A stretch of 64,000 bases of DNA from JAKFYM01 sp964416595 (GTDB taxonomy: Bacteria; Bdellovibrionota; UBA1018; CAIPTA01): assembly GCA_964416595.1 (NCBI GenBank), contig CAYQES010000009.1:15395-79394 (forward strand), read 5' to 3'. A program made the translations under genes and the position numbers. The notes under the pieces are model-generated. The model was not told the origin of the DNA. It saw nothing but the letters and a program-made list of their open reading frames with translations, and did not search any database. Position 1 is the stretch's first letter, and every line of letters begins with the position of its first letter. Shown here piece after piece: positions 16,849-26,539 of the stretch.

Positions 16849-18780
16849 ATGATAGCCCCTACACTGCGAGTGAAAATAGTGGGGGAAGATCCTGAACTCG
16901 ATAAAATAGAGCAATCCCTAAAAAAATTTATTCCCACGCTCTCCCGCTCTACGGTTCTAGAAGAAGCATGTGAGCTCCAAGAAGAAGATCCAGCAGAAGT
17001 TTTTGTACTAGGGCCCTCACTCTATTTCCAAACTCATTTAAATCGCTTACAAAAGTTAGCACACCAGCGCCCAGAAGTGGTGTTGGCCGTAGGAACAAAA
17101 TTGCCCAATCTAGCAAAAATTCTCGTGCCCCACGTGGTATACGGCGAGTGGGCAGAAGAAGAAATTCATTGGATCATAAAACAAGCCGCAGATTTTCATC
17201 GTCGCAGCCGTCGCTTAGAAGCATTACGGGATCATCATAAGCGGAGATGGAATGTGGAATCTAATCCAGCCATCAATCTTGTTACCAACATCATGCGTAA
17301 ATGCACGATGGCCGAAGATTATAATGATCTGTTGGGTGCCGTGCTTTCCCTAAAAAACGTTGTGGATTTTCACGATGCCTCTCTCTTGGTAATGCGGGCC
17401 GATGGCAGTCTATTGGAAGGCTGGCATTCTACAAAAGAATCAAAAGATAAATTAAAAGAACTGCCAATCCCACCAGCTGACTTTTCCAAACTCCAGTCAG
17501 GAGAGGCTATCCAGTTTTCTAGCTCTGAAAATCAAATGATTCCCTGGGAAAAGTTTACATTACACCCGTGGAGCTTTGGTCTAGCTCTACGCTTTTCTGA
17601 AAACCATTTTCCCGGAACCAAAAAATCTGCCGTCGTAATCCTTTATCGCAGAGAACTAGTGCCATTTGCAGAAAGAGATTTTTGGCTGCTAGAAATGGCC
17701 TATGGTCCGCTCAATTTGGCCTTAGAAAAAATCTCCATGCTGAAAGCCATCAGCCGCGCTAGTAAAGAATGGCGATCTACTTTTGATGGTATTTCTGAGC
17801 CACTCACCGTAATTGATGAAAACTACCAAATTATAAAAGCCAACCGCGCATTTGCTTCACTTGTGGAGCAAGACATCAAAAAAATTAAAAATAAAAAATG
17901 CTATTCGCTCTTGGCTAATCGACGCACACCTTGCATTGGCTGCCCCGTGGGCAGAGAAACTCAACCGCAAAGCGGAACCAGAATCCAGCTTCCATCTAAT
18001 GCCAAAAAGGATTTACTGGTGTGGTCGTATGCGGTGCGCGCCGGCATGGAAGCGTATCGCTTCCAATTCTATCGCAACGTTTCCAAGGAAACGCAACTTA
18101 CCTCTGTGCTTATTCAATCAGAAAAAATGGCGGCCCTAGGAAAATTAGTGGGCGCCGTAGCTCATGAAATCAATAATCCCCTGGCTGCCATCTTGGCCAC
18201 GAGCCAAATTCTCTTAAGTGAAGATAACCTCGAATCCAGCGTTCGAGAAGATATCGAAGAAATTCACTCTGCCGCCCAAAGATCCAAGAAAATTATCGAT
18301 GATCTATTGGGCTTCACAACCGCGGGCCAAGAAAATAAAGAAAAGACTAACCTACTGGAAGTTATCCGTTCTGCTCTTACTTTTTCTAAAACTGCATTGA
18401 AAGATTCAATTGTACACCTTGAATCGGAATTAGAAGAAGCCTGGGCAATGGCTCCTACTGGCGCTCTACAGCAAATACTTTTTAATTTAATCACAAATGC
18501 CGCCCAGGCCATGGATGGTAAAGGCAAGCTGTGCATTCATCTACATAAGGCAGAAACGGGCTTTAAACTGCATGTACAAGATTCAGGGCCAGGTATTCCA
18601 CAGGAACGACTAAAACATATCTTTGATCCTTTCTTCACTAGTAAACAAGAAGGTGTAGGCACGGGCCTTGGGCTTTCAATTGTAAGGAATTTAACCCAGA
18701 AGATTGGTGTAAAAATAGAAGTTCATTCTACTTTGGGTGAGGGCACAGAGTTTATATTAACTATCCCAGGAGTTCAGTAA
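16849..18780 (+). CDS. Sensor histidine kinase (degenerate REC-like, GAF, PAS, HisKA, HATPase)
   Basis: A soluble kinase without membrane segments. Residues ~1-115 resemble a receiver-like alpha/beta domain without a clear phospho-Asp. About 150-290 is GAF-like (D-F-H-D-A-S-L-L-V-M). About 305-400 is PAS-like and contains C-I-G-C-P-V-G, a cysteine pair that could bind a ligand or metal. HisKA carries the H-box A-H-E-I-N-N-P-L with His439. The HATPase domain has N-L-I-T-N-A-A-Q-A-M (N box), D-S-G-P-G-I-P (G1), F-D-P-F-F-T-S-K and G-T-G-L-G-L-S-I (G2). It is followed 6 nt later by a response regulator, its likely partner. Position suggests a motility-linked signal, which is inference. Confidence 0.88.
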   Translation: MIAPTLRVKIVGEDPELDKIEQSLKKFIPTLSRSTVLEEACELQEEDPAEVFVLGPSLYFQTHLNRLQKLAHQRPEVVLAVGTKLPNLAKILVPHVVYGEWAEEEIHWIIKQAADFHRRSRRLEALRDHHKRRWNVESNPAINLVTNIMRKCTMAEDYNDLLGAVLSLKNVVDFHDASLLVMRADGSLLEGWHSTKESKDKLKELPIPPADFSKLQSGEAIQFSSSENQMIPWEKFTLHPWSFGLALRFSENHFPGTKKSAVVILYRRELVPFAERDFWLLEMAYGPLNLALEKISMLKAISRASKEWRSTFDGISEPLTVIDENYQIIKANRAFASLVEQDIKKIKNKKCYSLLANRRTPCIGCPVGRETQPQSGTRIQLPSNAKKDLLVWSYAVRAGMEAYRFQFYRNVSKETQLTSVLIQSEKMAALGKLVGAVAHEINNPLAAILATSQILLSEDNLESSVREDIEEIHSAAQRSKKIIDDLLGFTTAGQENKEKTNLLEVIRSALTFSKTALKDSIVHLESELEEAWAMAPTGALQQILFNLITNAAQAMDGKGKLCIHLHKAETGFKLHVQDSGPGIPQERLKHIFDPFFTSKQEGVGTGLGLSIVRNLTQKIGVKIEVHSTLGEGTEFILTIPGVQ

Positions 18781-18786
18781 CTTGCC

Positions 18787-19137
18787 ATGAAACAAGTTTT
18801 GATAGTAGATGATGAAAAAATCATTTCCGCTAGCCTGCAAAGAGTATTAATAAAGCGTGGCCACCAAGTGCTTGTGGCCAATAATGGCTTAGAAGCCATT
18901 CAGCGCATTAATGAAGCCCCTTCCCTAGATTTTTTATTTATTGATCTACTGATGCCCGAAATCGGCGGCGGAGAAGTATTAGATTACGCTAAAAAGAAAT
19001 TTCCCCGGGCAAAAATTTTTATGATGACAGCCTACGGTGATATTTCTGTGCGGGAAGATTTAATTTCTCGTGGAGCCGTAACTGTGCTCGCCAAGCCCTT
19101 CGACGATATTTTAAGCATCCCTGATTTACTAGAATAG
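18787..19137 (+). CDS. Single-domain response regulator
   Basis: A 116-residue receiver domain with all key residues: acidic D8-D9, phospho-acceptor D53 in F-I-D-L-L-M-P-E, T82 and K104 in L-A-K-P-F. No output domain follows, so it acts by protein-protein contact like CheY or Spo0F, or passes phosphate on. The upstream kinase is its likely donor. It ends 3 nt before the stop codon of convergent nuoN, with no terminator on this strand, so its transcript probably runs antisense into nuoN. Confidence 0.9.
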   Translation: MKQVLIVDDEKIISASLQRVLIKRGHQVLVANNGLEAIQRINEAPSLDFLFIDLLMPEIGGGEVLDYAKKKFPRAKIFMMTAYGDISVREDLISRGAVTVLAKPFDDILSIPDLLE

Positions 19138-19140
19138 CCG

Positions 19141-20640
19141 CTAAAAAATCGCGGCCTTCTGCACCGCGTGTAATAGTGCGCCTGGAAATAATCCGTAATT
19201 CAGAGTGAGAAATAAACAAACCGCAATAGCCGCATAGGCAAATTTTGAGGCCGTAAATGGCAAGGTATGCTGGCCTTCGCTCATATACATCAACACCACA
19301 ATCCGCAAATAATAAAACACAGAAACGGCGCTTGTGAGCACGGCAATTAACACCAATAAAGTTTCACCAGCTTCAAGTGCACCCGTGAACAAATAATACT
19401 TTCCCACAAAACCTGCAGTGGGAGGAAATCCTCCTAAACTTAAAAGGAAAACCGTGAGCGCCGCAGCTACCATGGGGCGCTTTTTCCCGAGTCCCACCAA
19501 ATTAGGCAAAGTAAGAGAGTTGTCATCTTTTCCAGCAAAAAGGCAAAAGAGGGTGAACGCACCAATGTTCATGGCAATGTAAGCCACCAAATAAAATACT
19601 ATCCCAGAGTAGCCCACTTTGGGGCCAGCCAAGATTCCAACCAATAAATAGCCTGTATGGGCGATAGCCGAGTAAGCCATCAAACGCTTCACATTGGTTT
19701 GCATCAGCGCCACAAAATTACCAAAGAGCATGGTGAGAAGTGCAAGCCACCAAATCATTCCGTGAGCCATGCCCTGCATATCGGACCAAAGCATCTGGCC
19801 CTGGTTGCCGAGCACACCAACACTCACTCGCACTAAAGCAGCAAAAACTGCGGCCTTAAGGGCCGTAGCCATATAAGAAGTAATATTGGAAGGAGCCCCT
19901 TCATACACATCAGGAGTCCACATATGAAAGGGAGCTGCGGCCCCCTTAAAGAAAAAGCCCACTAGCAGCAGCACCATACCTGTAACCAATAGGGGATTGG
20001 TTAGAGCCTGGGGATTTTGGCTCAAGAGTTGAGAGATCTGTGCAATTTTTGTGGTGTTTAAGGCGCCATAAATAAGGGCGGTGCCATATAAATACACAGC
20101 TGCCGCCACTCCGCCCATCACAAAATATTTAATAGAAGCTTCATTGCTTTTGGCATTCATGCGGCGCAAACCCACCAATACATACACCATTAAGCTCATG
20201 AGCTCTAAAGAAACGAAGAGCGTGATCAACTCTACCGACGAAGCCAACAACATCATACCCAAGGTGGCAGAGAGCAGAATGGGATAAAATTCCGAATAGT
20301 GAATTTCCGATTCTTCTAAATAAGAGTAAGAGCCTAGAAAAACTAAAAGAGTAGTGGCTAATAATAGAATATTAAAAAAAGAGCCAAAATAATCTAGCGC
20401 TAGGGAGCCACCAAAAACTTGGATCGGTTCTTTTACCCAATAGAGAGCTGTCCACGCTCCGGAGGCCACCACCACTAAACAGGAGAAAAGAAAAATAGGT
20501 AATTTGCTACGGCTGCTAACCGAAGTGGTAGCCAAAAGCATGGAAAGCAAAATTCCCACCGTCATGATCAAAAACGGACCCAATCCCATCCACTGGGCGT
20601 CTGTTAGCGTCAGGTTCTGGGCATTAATCGTGGTTAGCAT
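19141..20640 (-). CDS. nuoN: NADH-quinone oxidoreductase subunit N
   Basis: NuoN is one of three antiporter-like membrane subunits that move protons in complex I. At 499 residues with about 14 hydrophobic segments it is normal. Functional residues are present: the TM5 glutamate in S-L-E-L-M-S-L-M, the TM7 lysine in F-F-F-K-G-A-A-A-P-F-H-M-W and the TM8 lysine in A-T-A-L-K-A-A-V-F. It is last in the canonical operon, and its start overlaps the nuoM end by 17 nt. These residues are the reference against which the diverged upstream NuoN-like protein was compared. Confidence 0.97.
   Translation of the reverse strand: MLTTINAQNLTLTDAQWMGLGPFLIMTVGILLSMLLATTSVSSRSKLPIFLFSCLVVVASGAWTALYWVKEPIQVFGGSLALDYFGSFFNILLLATTLLVFLGSYSYLEESEIHYSEFYPILLSATLGMMLLASSVELITLFVSLELMSLMVYVLVGLRRMNAKSNEASIKYFVMGGVAAAVYLYGTALIYGALNTTKIAQISQLLSQNPQALTNPLLVTGMVLLLVGFFFKGAAAPFHMWTPDVYEGAPSNITSYMATALKAAVFAALVRVSVGVLGNQGQMLWSDMQGMAHGMIWWLALLTMLFGNFVALMQTNVKRLMAYSAIAHTGYLLVGILAGPKVGYSGIVFYLVAYIAMNIGAFTLFCLFAGKDDNSLTLPNLVGLGKKRPMVAAALTVFLLSLGGFPPTAGFVGKYYLFTGALEAGETLLVLIAVLTSAVSVFYYLRIVVLMYMSEGQHTLPFTASKFAYAAIAVCLFLTLNYGLFPGALLHAVQKAAIF
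19143..19168 (-). terminator. Intrinsic terminator of the nuo operon, overlapping the nuoN stop
   Basis: Read on the minus strand, CGCGG (19168-19164), a 9-nt loop, CCGCG (19154-19150) and then ATTTTTTA form a GC stem with a six-T run. The stem encodes the last codons of nuoN and the T-run contains its TAG stop. The stem is only 5 bp, so strength is uncertain. Confidence 0.5.
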
Positions 20641-22183
20641 GGCGCTCTACCTTTCCTGTGGAGGCTTCCTGGGAACTACTGATCGTGATGCGTTTAGTAA
20701 ATTCCTTGATCGAAGGCTCCATCCGATCGAAAAACATTTTGGGGTATAGACCCATCACAAAAATAAGGGCGATCAGAGGCGCGAGATACAAAAACTCCCG
20801 TAAGTTAATGTCTGTTAGGCCTTTAGATTTTTCTGCGTCCACGGTGCCGAACAAAATTCGTTGGCAAAGCCAAAGCATATATACTGCTCCCAAAATCACG
20901 CCTGTGCCGGCAACGGCTGTCCAAACAGGATGGGCCAAGAAAGATCCCTGCAGAATCAAAAATTCACCCACAAAACCATTGGTTCCCGGAAGAGCAATCG
21001 AGCTAAAAGTAACAATCAAAAGAATGATGGAATAAAGCGGCAAGGTTTTCGCGAGGCCACTATACGCCTTAATTTCCCGAGTGTGTTTGCGTTCATACAA
21101 AATTCCTACCAATAGGAAGAGCGCGCCTGTAGAAACCCCGTGGTTGAGCATTTGGTAGATGGAACCAGTCACACCGATTTGATTGAGAGCAAAAAGACCC
21201 AACACCACATAGCCCATATGGGAAACGGAACTATAGGCCACAAGTTTTTTGATATCGTCTTGGCCAATAGCCAAACATGCTCCATACACCACAGCAATGG
21301 CTGAAATTCCCATCATCCAAGGAGAAACAATGGGTAAAACAGAAACAGCCATGGGCATAGCAAAACGCACTAAACCATAACCGCCCAATTTTAGTAATAC
21401 CCCGGCCAAAATCACAGAGCCACCCGTGGGCGCCTGCACGTGGGCATCAGGCAACCAGGTGTGTAGAGGAAACAGCGGAACTTTGATGGCAAAGGCTAGG
21501 GTGAAAGCTAAAAAGATTAACCCTTGCGCCGAAAGAATACTTTCACCCGGCAAGCTCAATCGCAACACATCAGCTAAACCAGCAGAATAAAATCCGAATT
21601 GTGCTTTTGTCTGTAACACCAAATAGATGATTGCCACTAACATCGGCACAGAACCCACGAAAGTATAAAGCAGGAATTTTTGGGCGGCGTAGATGCGATC
21701 TTTACTGCCCCAAATACCGATCAAGAAAAACATCGGGATCAGCATGGCTTCCCAGAAAACATAGAACAAAAAGAGATCGAGGGCTAAAAAAGCGCCGAGC
21801 ACGCTGGCTTCTAGCACCAGCATGAAAAAGAGGTATTTTTTCACGCCTTGTTCCACAGCATGCCAGGCGGACAAAACAATGATGGGCACCAGGAAAGTGG
21901 TGAGCAGTACTAAGTAGAGGCTAATTCCGTCCATGCCAAGGTTGTATTTAATGCCCAAGGCTGGCAACCAATCTTTTTGCACAGCGAACTGATAGCCGCC
22001 ATTGGTTTGGTCAAAGCCGCTATAAATAACTAAAGACAAAACGAAAATTCCTAAAGAACCAACCAAGCTTAACCAACGGGCCCAATTATCTTTAGGAGTA
22101 GCCAAAACCAAAACACCTAAAACAAGCGGGCTAAATATCAGACAGCTGAGGATATGTTCACCAAACAAAGTCGCCATGTTCAA
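20624..22183 (-). CDS. nuoM: NADH-quinone oxidoreductase subunit M
   Basis: An antiporter-like proton-translocating subunit of complex I, 519 residues, with about 14 membrane segments. It carries the conserved TM5 glutamate (Y-V-F-W-E-A-M-L-I-P-M-F), the TM7 lysine (A-F-A-I-K-V-P-L-F-P-L-H-T-W-L-P-D-A-H) and the TM8 lysine (V-L-L-K-L-G-G-Y-G). It lies 6 nt downstream of nuoL and overlaps nuoN by 17 nt, the usual L-M-N order. Confidence 0.97.
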   Translation of the reverse strand: MNMATLFGEHILSCLIFSPLVLGVLVLATPKDNWARWLSLVGSLGIFVLSLVIYSGFDQTNGGYQFAVQKDWLPALGIKYNLGMDGISLYLVLLTTFLVPIIVLSAWHAVEQGVKKYLFFMLVLEASVLGAFLALDLFLFYVFWEAMLIPMFFLIGIWGSKDRIYAAQKFLLYTFVGSVPMLVAIIYLVLQTKAQFGFYSAGLADVLRLSLPGESILSAQGLIFLAFTLAFAIKVPLFPLHTWLPDAHVQAPTGGSVILAGVLLKLGGYGLVRFAMPMAVSVLPIVSPWMMGISAIAVVYGACLAIGQDDIKKLVAYSSVSHMGYVVLGLFALNQIGVTGSIYQMLNHGVSTGALFLLVGILYERKHTREIKAYSGLAKTLPLYSIILLIVTFSSIALPGTNGFVGEFLILQGSFLAHPVWTAVAGTGVILGAVYMLWLCQRILFGTVDAEKSKGLTDINLREFLYLAPLIALIFVMGLYPKMFFDRMEPSIKEFTKRITISSSQEASTGKVERHANHD

Positions 22184-22189
22184 CGCTCC

Positions 22190-24130
22190 CTAGAATACCC
22201 GCAAAACCAAGATGGCCATTAAAGCCAACATCGCTAACACAAAAGCAGCCAAATAATGCTCCAAACGGCCCGTATGCACCCGCCGGAGCATTTGCCCAGA
22301 GAAGCGGGAAACTGTGGCCGTTAACAATACAGCTCCATCAATCACTACCACATCTATTACCTTCCAGAGAAAGAGGGAAAAACGGTAGATGGGTTTCACA
22401 ATCACAGCATCGTAAAATTCATTCAAATAATAGCTGTTAAACAAAAATGCTGTGAGCGGCCCATCTTTTTGCGAGGCTGGGTTTTTGGAAAAAAGCACAT
22501 GGGCCATATACAAACAACCCAATGCAACTACTACGGAAATGGATAACAATCCCCACTCCATGGCCACAGTGCCGTGGCCCAAGTTGGCGGGCACGATACC
22601 TGATAATAAATTTTCCAAATAATTATGAATGGTGTGGCCACCAATAAAATGAGGAATACTCAAGAAGCCGCCAAAGGTGGCAAGCACGGCGAGAATCATC
22701 AATGGGATTGTCATCACCAAAGGAGATTCATGCAGGTGATGGCGCACTTTTTCTGAAGAGCGATTTTTCCCGTGGAAAGTCATCACTACTAAGCGTCCCA
22801 TATACGTTGCGGTTAATCCTGCTGTGGCTAAACCCACAATATAAAAAGGGAGACCGCCCAAGGGGCTCGAAAAGGTTTGCCAGAGAATTTCGTCTTTAGA
22901 AAAAAACCCGGAGAAAATCGGCACACCGGAGATGGCCAAAGTGCCGGCCACGAATGTCCAGTACGTAATGGGCATATATTCTTTCAAGCCGCCCATTTTC
23001 CGCATGTCTTGCTCGCCATCGCAAGCATGGATCACGGAACCGGAACCAAGGAACATCAACGCTTTAAAAAAAGCGTGGGTGATCAAATGAAATACAGCCA
23101 CGGTGTAAGCCCCCACACCCACGGCGAGGAACATATACCCCAATTGGCTCACTGTAGAGTACGCGAGAACCTTTTTAATATCTGTTTGCACGATAGCAAT
23201 CGTGGCGGAAACAAAAGCTGTGAGTAGTGCTACGACCGCAATCACTTGGGAAGTAAAGGGCGTGAGGCTATAAAGAAAACCCAAACGGCAGCACATATAC
23301 ACCCCGGCCGTAACCATGGTAGCTGCGTGGATGAGCGCAGAAACGGGAGTGGGGCCGGCCATAGCATCGGGCAACCAAACAAAGAGAGGGATCTGTGCAG
23401 ATTTACCGGCCGCTCCCACAAATAGGAGCAAGGTAATCACGGTGAGGGCACCAATGCCCGCTTCCACAGAAACACTAGCCAATGCTTCCTTTAACTCCAT
23501 GAAATCCAAGGTGTGGAAATGCATAAACAGCAAAAACATTCCCAACAGAAACCCGAGATCGCCCACTCTGTTCACGATGAAGGCTTTTTTTCCGGCCTTG
23601 GCTTTTTCAATGTCGTCGAACCAAAAACCAATCAGAAGATAAGAGCATAAGCCCACACCTTCCCAACCAATAAATAGAATGGGTAAGCTGGCGCCCAAAA
23701 TTAGCACCAACATGGAAGCCATAAACATATTCAAATACGTAAAATAGCGGGCGGGATTGCCATCGTGGCTCATATAGCCCACGGAATACAAATGAATCAA
23801 AAAGCCAACGCCAGTTACTACTAAGCAAAGGATGCCGGACAATCCGTCCATACGAAACTTCATGGGGATATTGAAATCGCCAACCTGGATCCAAGGAAAT
23901 ACCGTTTGCTCAAAAGCAGAAGAAACGCCTTCCTTTCCCGTAAGCCTTAAATATAGGGAAATGGCCATCAAAAATCCGCCGAACACGCAGGCACTGGCTA
24001 TAACTCCCGCAGCCACTCCGGGGATCCTCGGCATTTTTTTCCAGGGAATGGCTCCGAATAAACCATTGATCATGGCTCCCAGGAGGGGAAGGAAAATAAT
24101 CCAGCCCAAAAGACTTGTCTGTTCCGCCAT
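22190..24130 (-). CDS. nuoL: NADH-quinone oxidoreductase subunit L
   Basis: The distal antiporter-like subunit of complex I, 646 residues. The TM5 glutamate is E157 in L-F-I-G-W-E-G-V-G-L-C-S-Y-L, and the TM7 lysine is in G-A-A-G-K-S-A-Q-I-P-L. The histidine-bearing P-V-S-A-L-I-H-A-A-T-M-V follows. The C-terminal part has the long lateral helix that braces the membrane arm and ends V-H-T-G-R-L-E-H-Y plus a final membrane helix. Starts one nt after the nuoK stop codon. Confidence 0.97.
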   Translation of the reverse strand: MAEQTSLLGWIIFLPLLGAMINGLFGAIPWKKMPRIPGVAAGVIASACVFGGFLMAISLYLRLTGKEGVSSAFEQTVFPWIQVGDFNIPMKFRMDGLSGILCLVVTGVGFLIHLYSVGYMSHDGNPARYFTYLNMFMASMLVLILGASLPILFIGWEGVGLCSYLLIGFWFDDIEKAKAGKKAFIVNRVGDLGFLLGMFLLFMHFHTLDFMELKEALASVSVEAGIGALTVITLLLFVGAAGKSAQIPLFVWLPDAMAGPTPVSALIHAATMVTAGVYMCCRLGFLYSLTPFTSQVIAVVALLTAFVSATIAIVQTDIKKVLAYSTVSQLGYMFLAVGVGAYTVAVFHLITHAFFKALMFLGSGSVIHACDGEQDMRKMGGLKEYMPITYWTFVAGTLAISGVPIFSGFFSKDEILWQTFSSPLGGLPFYIVGLATAGLTATYMGRLVVMTFHGKNRSSEKVRHHLHESPLVMTIPLMILAVLATFGGFLSIPHFIGGHTIHNYLENLLSGIVPANLGHGTVAMEWGLLSISVVVALGCLYMAHVLFSKNPASQKDGPLTAFLFNSYYLNEFYDAVIVKPIYRFSLFLWKVIDVVVIDGAVLLTATVSRFSGQMLRRVHTGRLEHYLAAFVLAMLALMAILVLRVF

Positions 24131-24131
24131 A

Positions 24132-24449
24132 CTATTCCTTCATTAAATTCAATTTACCGGTGCCAACTTCTTTTAAATTTCGAAAGAGCGCAATTAGCAA
24201 CCCTAAACCCACGGCTCCCTCGGCCGCAGCCACAACTACAATAAAAAACACCATCAACTGGCCATTCATATCTTGGTTAACCCTAGCGAAAGTAACCATA
24301 GTGAGGTTAACGGCCGTTAACATAAGCTCAATGCACATCAACACGGCGATCAGGCTTCGGCGCAACATAATGCCACCCAAACCGATAGAAAAAAGTGCTG
24401 CACCCGTGAGCAAAGCCGGCAAGGCTAAGGGATCCGTATATGCACCCAT
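24132..24449 (-). CDS. nuoK: NADH-quinone oxidoreductase subunit K
   Basis: A small three-helix membrane subunit in the proton path of complex I, 105 residues. Both functional glutamates are present: in C-I-E-L-M-L-T-A-V-N-L and in A-A-A-E-G-A-V-G-L-G-L. It abuts nuoJ without a gap. Length and helix count are typical. Confidence 0.96.
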   Translation of the reverse strand: MGAYTDPLALPALLTGAALFSIGLGGIMLRRSLIAVLMCIELMLTAVNLTMVTFARVNQDMNGQLMVFFIVVVAAAEGAVGLGLLIALFRNLKEVGTGKLNLMKE

Positions 24450-24986
24450 TTAATCCACCTTTCTTTTTGCGAGCACCACTGCACCCACAATCGCCACCGA
24501 CAACAACATGCCCACCACTAAAAAGGGCAATATATAGTCAGAGAACATCACTTCGGAAACCACACGAACATTGCCCCCATGGGCTTCAATGGCTTCAGGA
24601 GTAAAATTGCCCTTAGTGGGAGAGGGTGACCCCCTCATAAAAACAAAACCCATGAACAGTAAAAATGCGCCACCCAAACCAATAGGGATCGGCCAAAATG
24701 CTTTACTGGTAGGCCAATCGATTTCCACTTGCTCAATGCTAAGAAGCATAATCACGAACACAAACAGCACCATGATGGCGCCCGCGTACACCAACACTTG
24801 CACGGCGGAAATAAAATAAGCTTCCTGCATGGCAAAAATACCAGCCACATTCAAAAGCACCAAAATCAGAGAGAATGCGCTGGAAACGGGATTCTTAAGA
24901 ACAATCACTCCGAGCCCGCAGAGAACAGAGAGAATACAAAAAACAATAAAGAGCACATTAGGCAGAGCCTGGATAAGTTCCATCAT
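24450..24986 (-). CDS. nuoJ: NADH-quinone oxidoreductase subunit J
   Basis: A five-helix membrane subunit of complex I, 178 residues. The conserved third helix with its pi-bulge region appears as A-V-Q-V-L-V-Y-A-G-A-I-M-V-L-F-V-F-V-I-M-L. It overlaps nuoI by 4 nt and is followed directly by nuoK, the usual I-J-K order. Confidence 0.95.
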   Translation of the reverse strand: MMELIQALPNVLFIVFCILSVLCGLGVIVLKNPVSSAFSLILVLLNVAGIFAMQEAYFISAVQVLVYAGAIMVLFVFVIMLLSIEQVEIDWPTSKAFWPIPIGLGGAFLLFMGFVFMRGSPSPTKGNFTPEAIEAHGGNVRVVSEVMFSDYILPFLVVGMLLSVAIVGAVVLAKRKVD

Positions 24987-25426
24987 TTCTTTGACCTCTG
25001 GATCAGGAGGAAATCTTTGTCATATACGCGGCGTTCGTAATCGGCCATCTCATAGATATTAGAAAGCTTGATGGCGTCTTTCGGACAAGCTTCTTCACAG
25101 AAACCGCAGAAGCAGCAACGTAAAATATCAATTTCAAATTTCACAGGGTATTTTTCTTTGTCCGGGCGCTCACCAGCTTCAATGTGAATGCAATCCGCCG
25201 GGCAAACCGTGGGGCAAAGCATGCAGGCCGTGCAGTTTTCCACTCCATTCACGGATTTAATAAAATGTTGGCCGCGGTAGCGGGGGGAATATTGCCGGCG
25301 TTGCTCGGGGTATTGGTACGTGATGTTCTTACCAAAGAACCAATTTTTCATGGTGATTACGATGCCAGTTAGAATCTCCAGCAGGTAAAATCTTTGAAAG
25401 AGGCCGTGCTCTCTTTTTATCAACAT
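24983..25426 (-). CDS. nuoI: NADH-quinone oxidoreductase subunit I (two [4Fe-4S])
   Basis: NuoI carries clusters N6a and N6b, which pass electrons to N2 in NuoB. Both ferredoxin motifs are intact: C65-x2-C68-x2-C71-x3-C75 and C104-x2-C107-x2-C110-x3-C114. The 147-residue length is on the short side but complete. The start at 25426 is supported by GGGAG 5 nt upstream on the minus strand. It lies between nuoH and nuoJ. Confidence 0.96.
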   Translation of the reverse strand: MLIKREHGLFQRFYLLEILTGIVITMKNWFFGKNITYQYPEQRRQYSPRYRGQHFIKSVNGVENCTACMLCPTVCPADCIHIEAGERPDKEKYPVKFEIDILRCCFCGFCEEACPKDAIKLSNIYEMADYERRVYDKDFLLIQRSKK

Positions 25427-25435
25427 AAAATCTCC

Positions 25436-26536
25436 CTACCTTGCACCAAAAGCGATCACCAAAGCCGTGATCACGATATTGGCCAAGGATAATGGCACCA
25501 ATACTTTCCAGCCGAGCCACATCAACTGGTCATAGCGAAAACGTGGCAGGGTGAAACGAATCACGATGAAAAACAACATGAAGAGAATCACTTTTGTCCA
25601 AAAGGCTAGCACTTGGGCGGCTACTACACCCCAGTAAAGCAATTGATCGGTGAGTCCCATTTGCGTGAGCAACCACTCAGCTCCTGGAGCTTGCCATCCA
25701 CCCAAAAAGAATGTGGCCACCAAACCGCTGGCCGTAATCATATGGGCATACTCGGCCATGAAAAACAGACTCCACTTCATGCCGCCATACTCTAGGTGAT
25801 AACCGGCCACGATCTCCGCTTCGCCTTCTGGCAAATCGAATGGCAAGCGGTTCGTTTCGGCAAAGGCGGCCACGATGAAGATCAATGCGGCCAAAGGCTG
25901 CAGGAAAATGCCCCAATTAGGCAAAAAGGAAAGATCGTAGCCAAAAAGTAGCAATCCGCCTGCTTGGGATTGGGCAATGTGCATAAGATCCACGGAATCG
26001 TAAGTCATGATCACGGAAACCAGGCTCAAGCCCATGGCTAATTCATAACTGATCATTTGCGCCGTGGAACGTAAGCCCCCCAACATGGAATATTTATTAT
26101 TCGATGCCCAGGAAGCCACGATGATTCCATAAACAGCCAAAGAAGAAATAGAAGTGGCGTAAAGAAAACCTACATTCAAAGTGGAAAGCTGCAAAGCCAC
26201 TGGCACGCCTTGGATATCGATCACGGGGCCAAAAGGAACCACTACGAATGTCATGAACGCAGGCACAACACAGATGCCTGGAGCCAAGAGGTAGTACCAC
26301 TTGCGCACATGATCCGGCACCAGATCCTCTTTAAAAATAAATTTCACTGCGTCTGCTAAAGATTGCAACAAACCAAACGGACCCACGCGATTAGGCCCCG
26401 TACGATTTTGCATCCAAGAGCAAATGCGACGCTCGGCCCAGGCCATGATCGGAGCGGTATGCAATAACACGATAAGCACCAAAGCCAACTTTGCGGCCAT
26501 GGCATAGAGCTGAATATTGAAAGTGGTCATTTCCAC
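25436..26536 (-). CDS. nuoH: NADH-quinone oxidoreductase subunit H
   Basis: NuoH forms the membrane wall of the quinone chamber. Eight hydrophobic segments and the family loops are visible: M-Q-N-R-T-G-P-N-R-V-G-P-F-G-L-L-Q near the N-terminus and N-R-L-P-F-D-L-P-E-G-E-A-E-I-V-A-G-Y in the middle, the glutamate-rich quinone-site loop. Start is either the GTG at 26536 or the ATG at 26530; neither has a clear Shine-Dalgarno. 366 residues is normal for this subunit. Confidence 0.96.
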   Translation of the reverse strand: MEMTTFNIQLYAMAAKLALVLIVLLHTAPIMAWAERRICSWMQNRTGPNRVGPFGLLQSLADAVKFIFKEDLVPDHVRKWYYLLAPGICVVPAFMTFVVVPFGPVIDIQGVPVALQLSTLNVGFLYATSISSLAVYGIIVASWASNNKYSMLGGLRSTAQMISYELAMGLSLVSVIMTYDSVDLMHIAQSQAGGLLLFGYDLSFLPNWGIFLQPLAALIFIVAAFAETNRLPFDLPEGEAEIVAGYHLEYGGMKWSLFFMAEYAHMITASGLVATFFLGGWQAPGAEWLLTQMGLTDQLLYWGVVAAQVLAFWTKVILFMLFFIVIRFTLPRFRYDQLMWLGWKVLVPLSLANIVITALVIAFGAR

Positions 26537-26539
26537 GGC

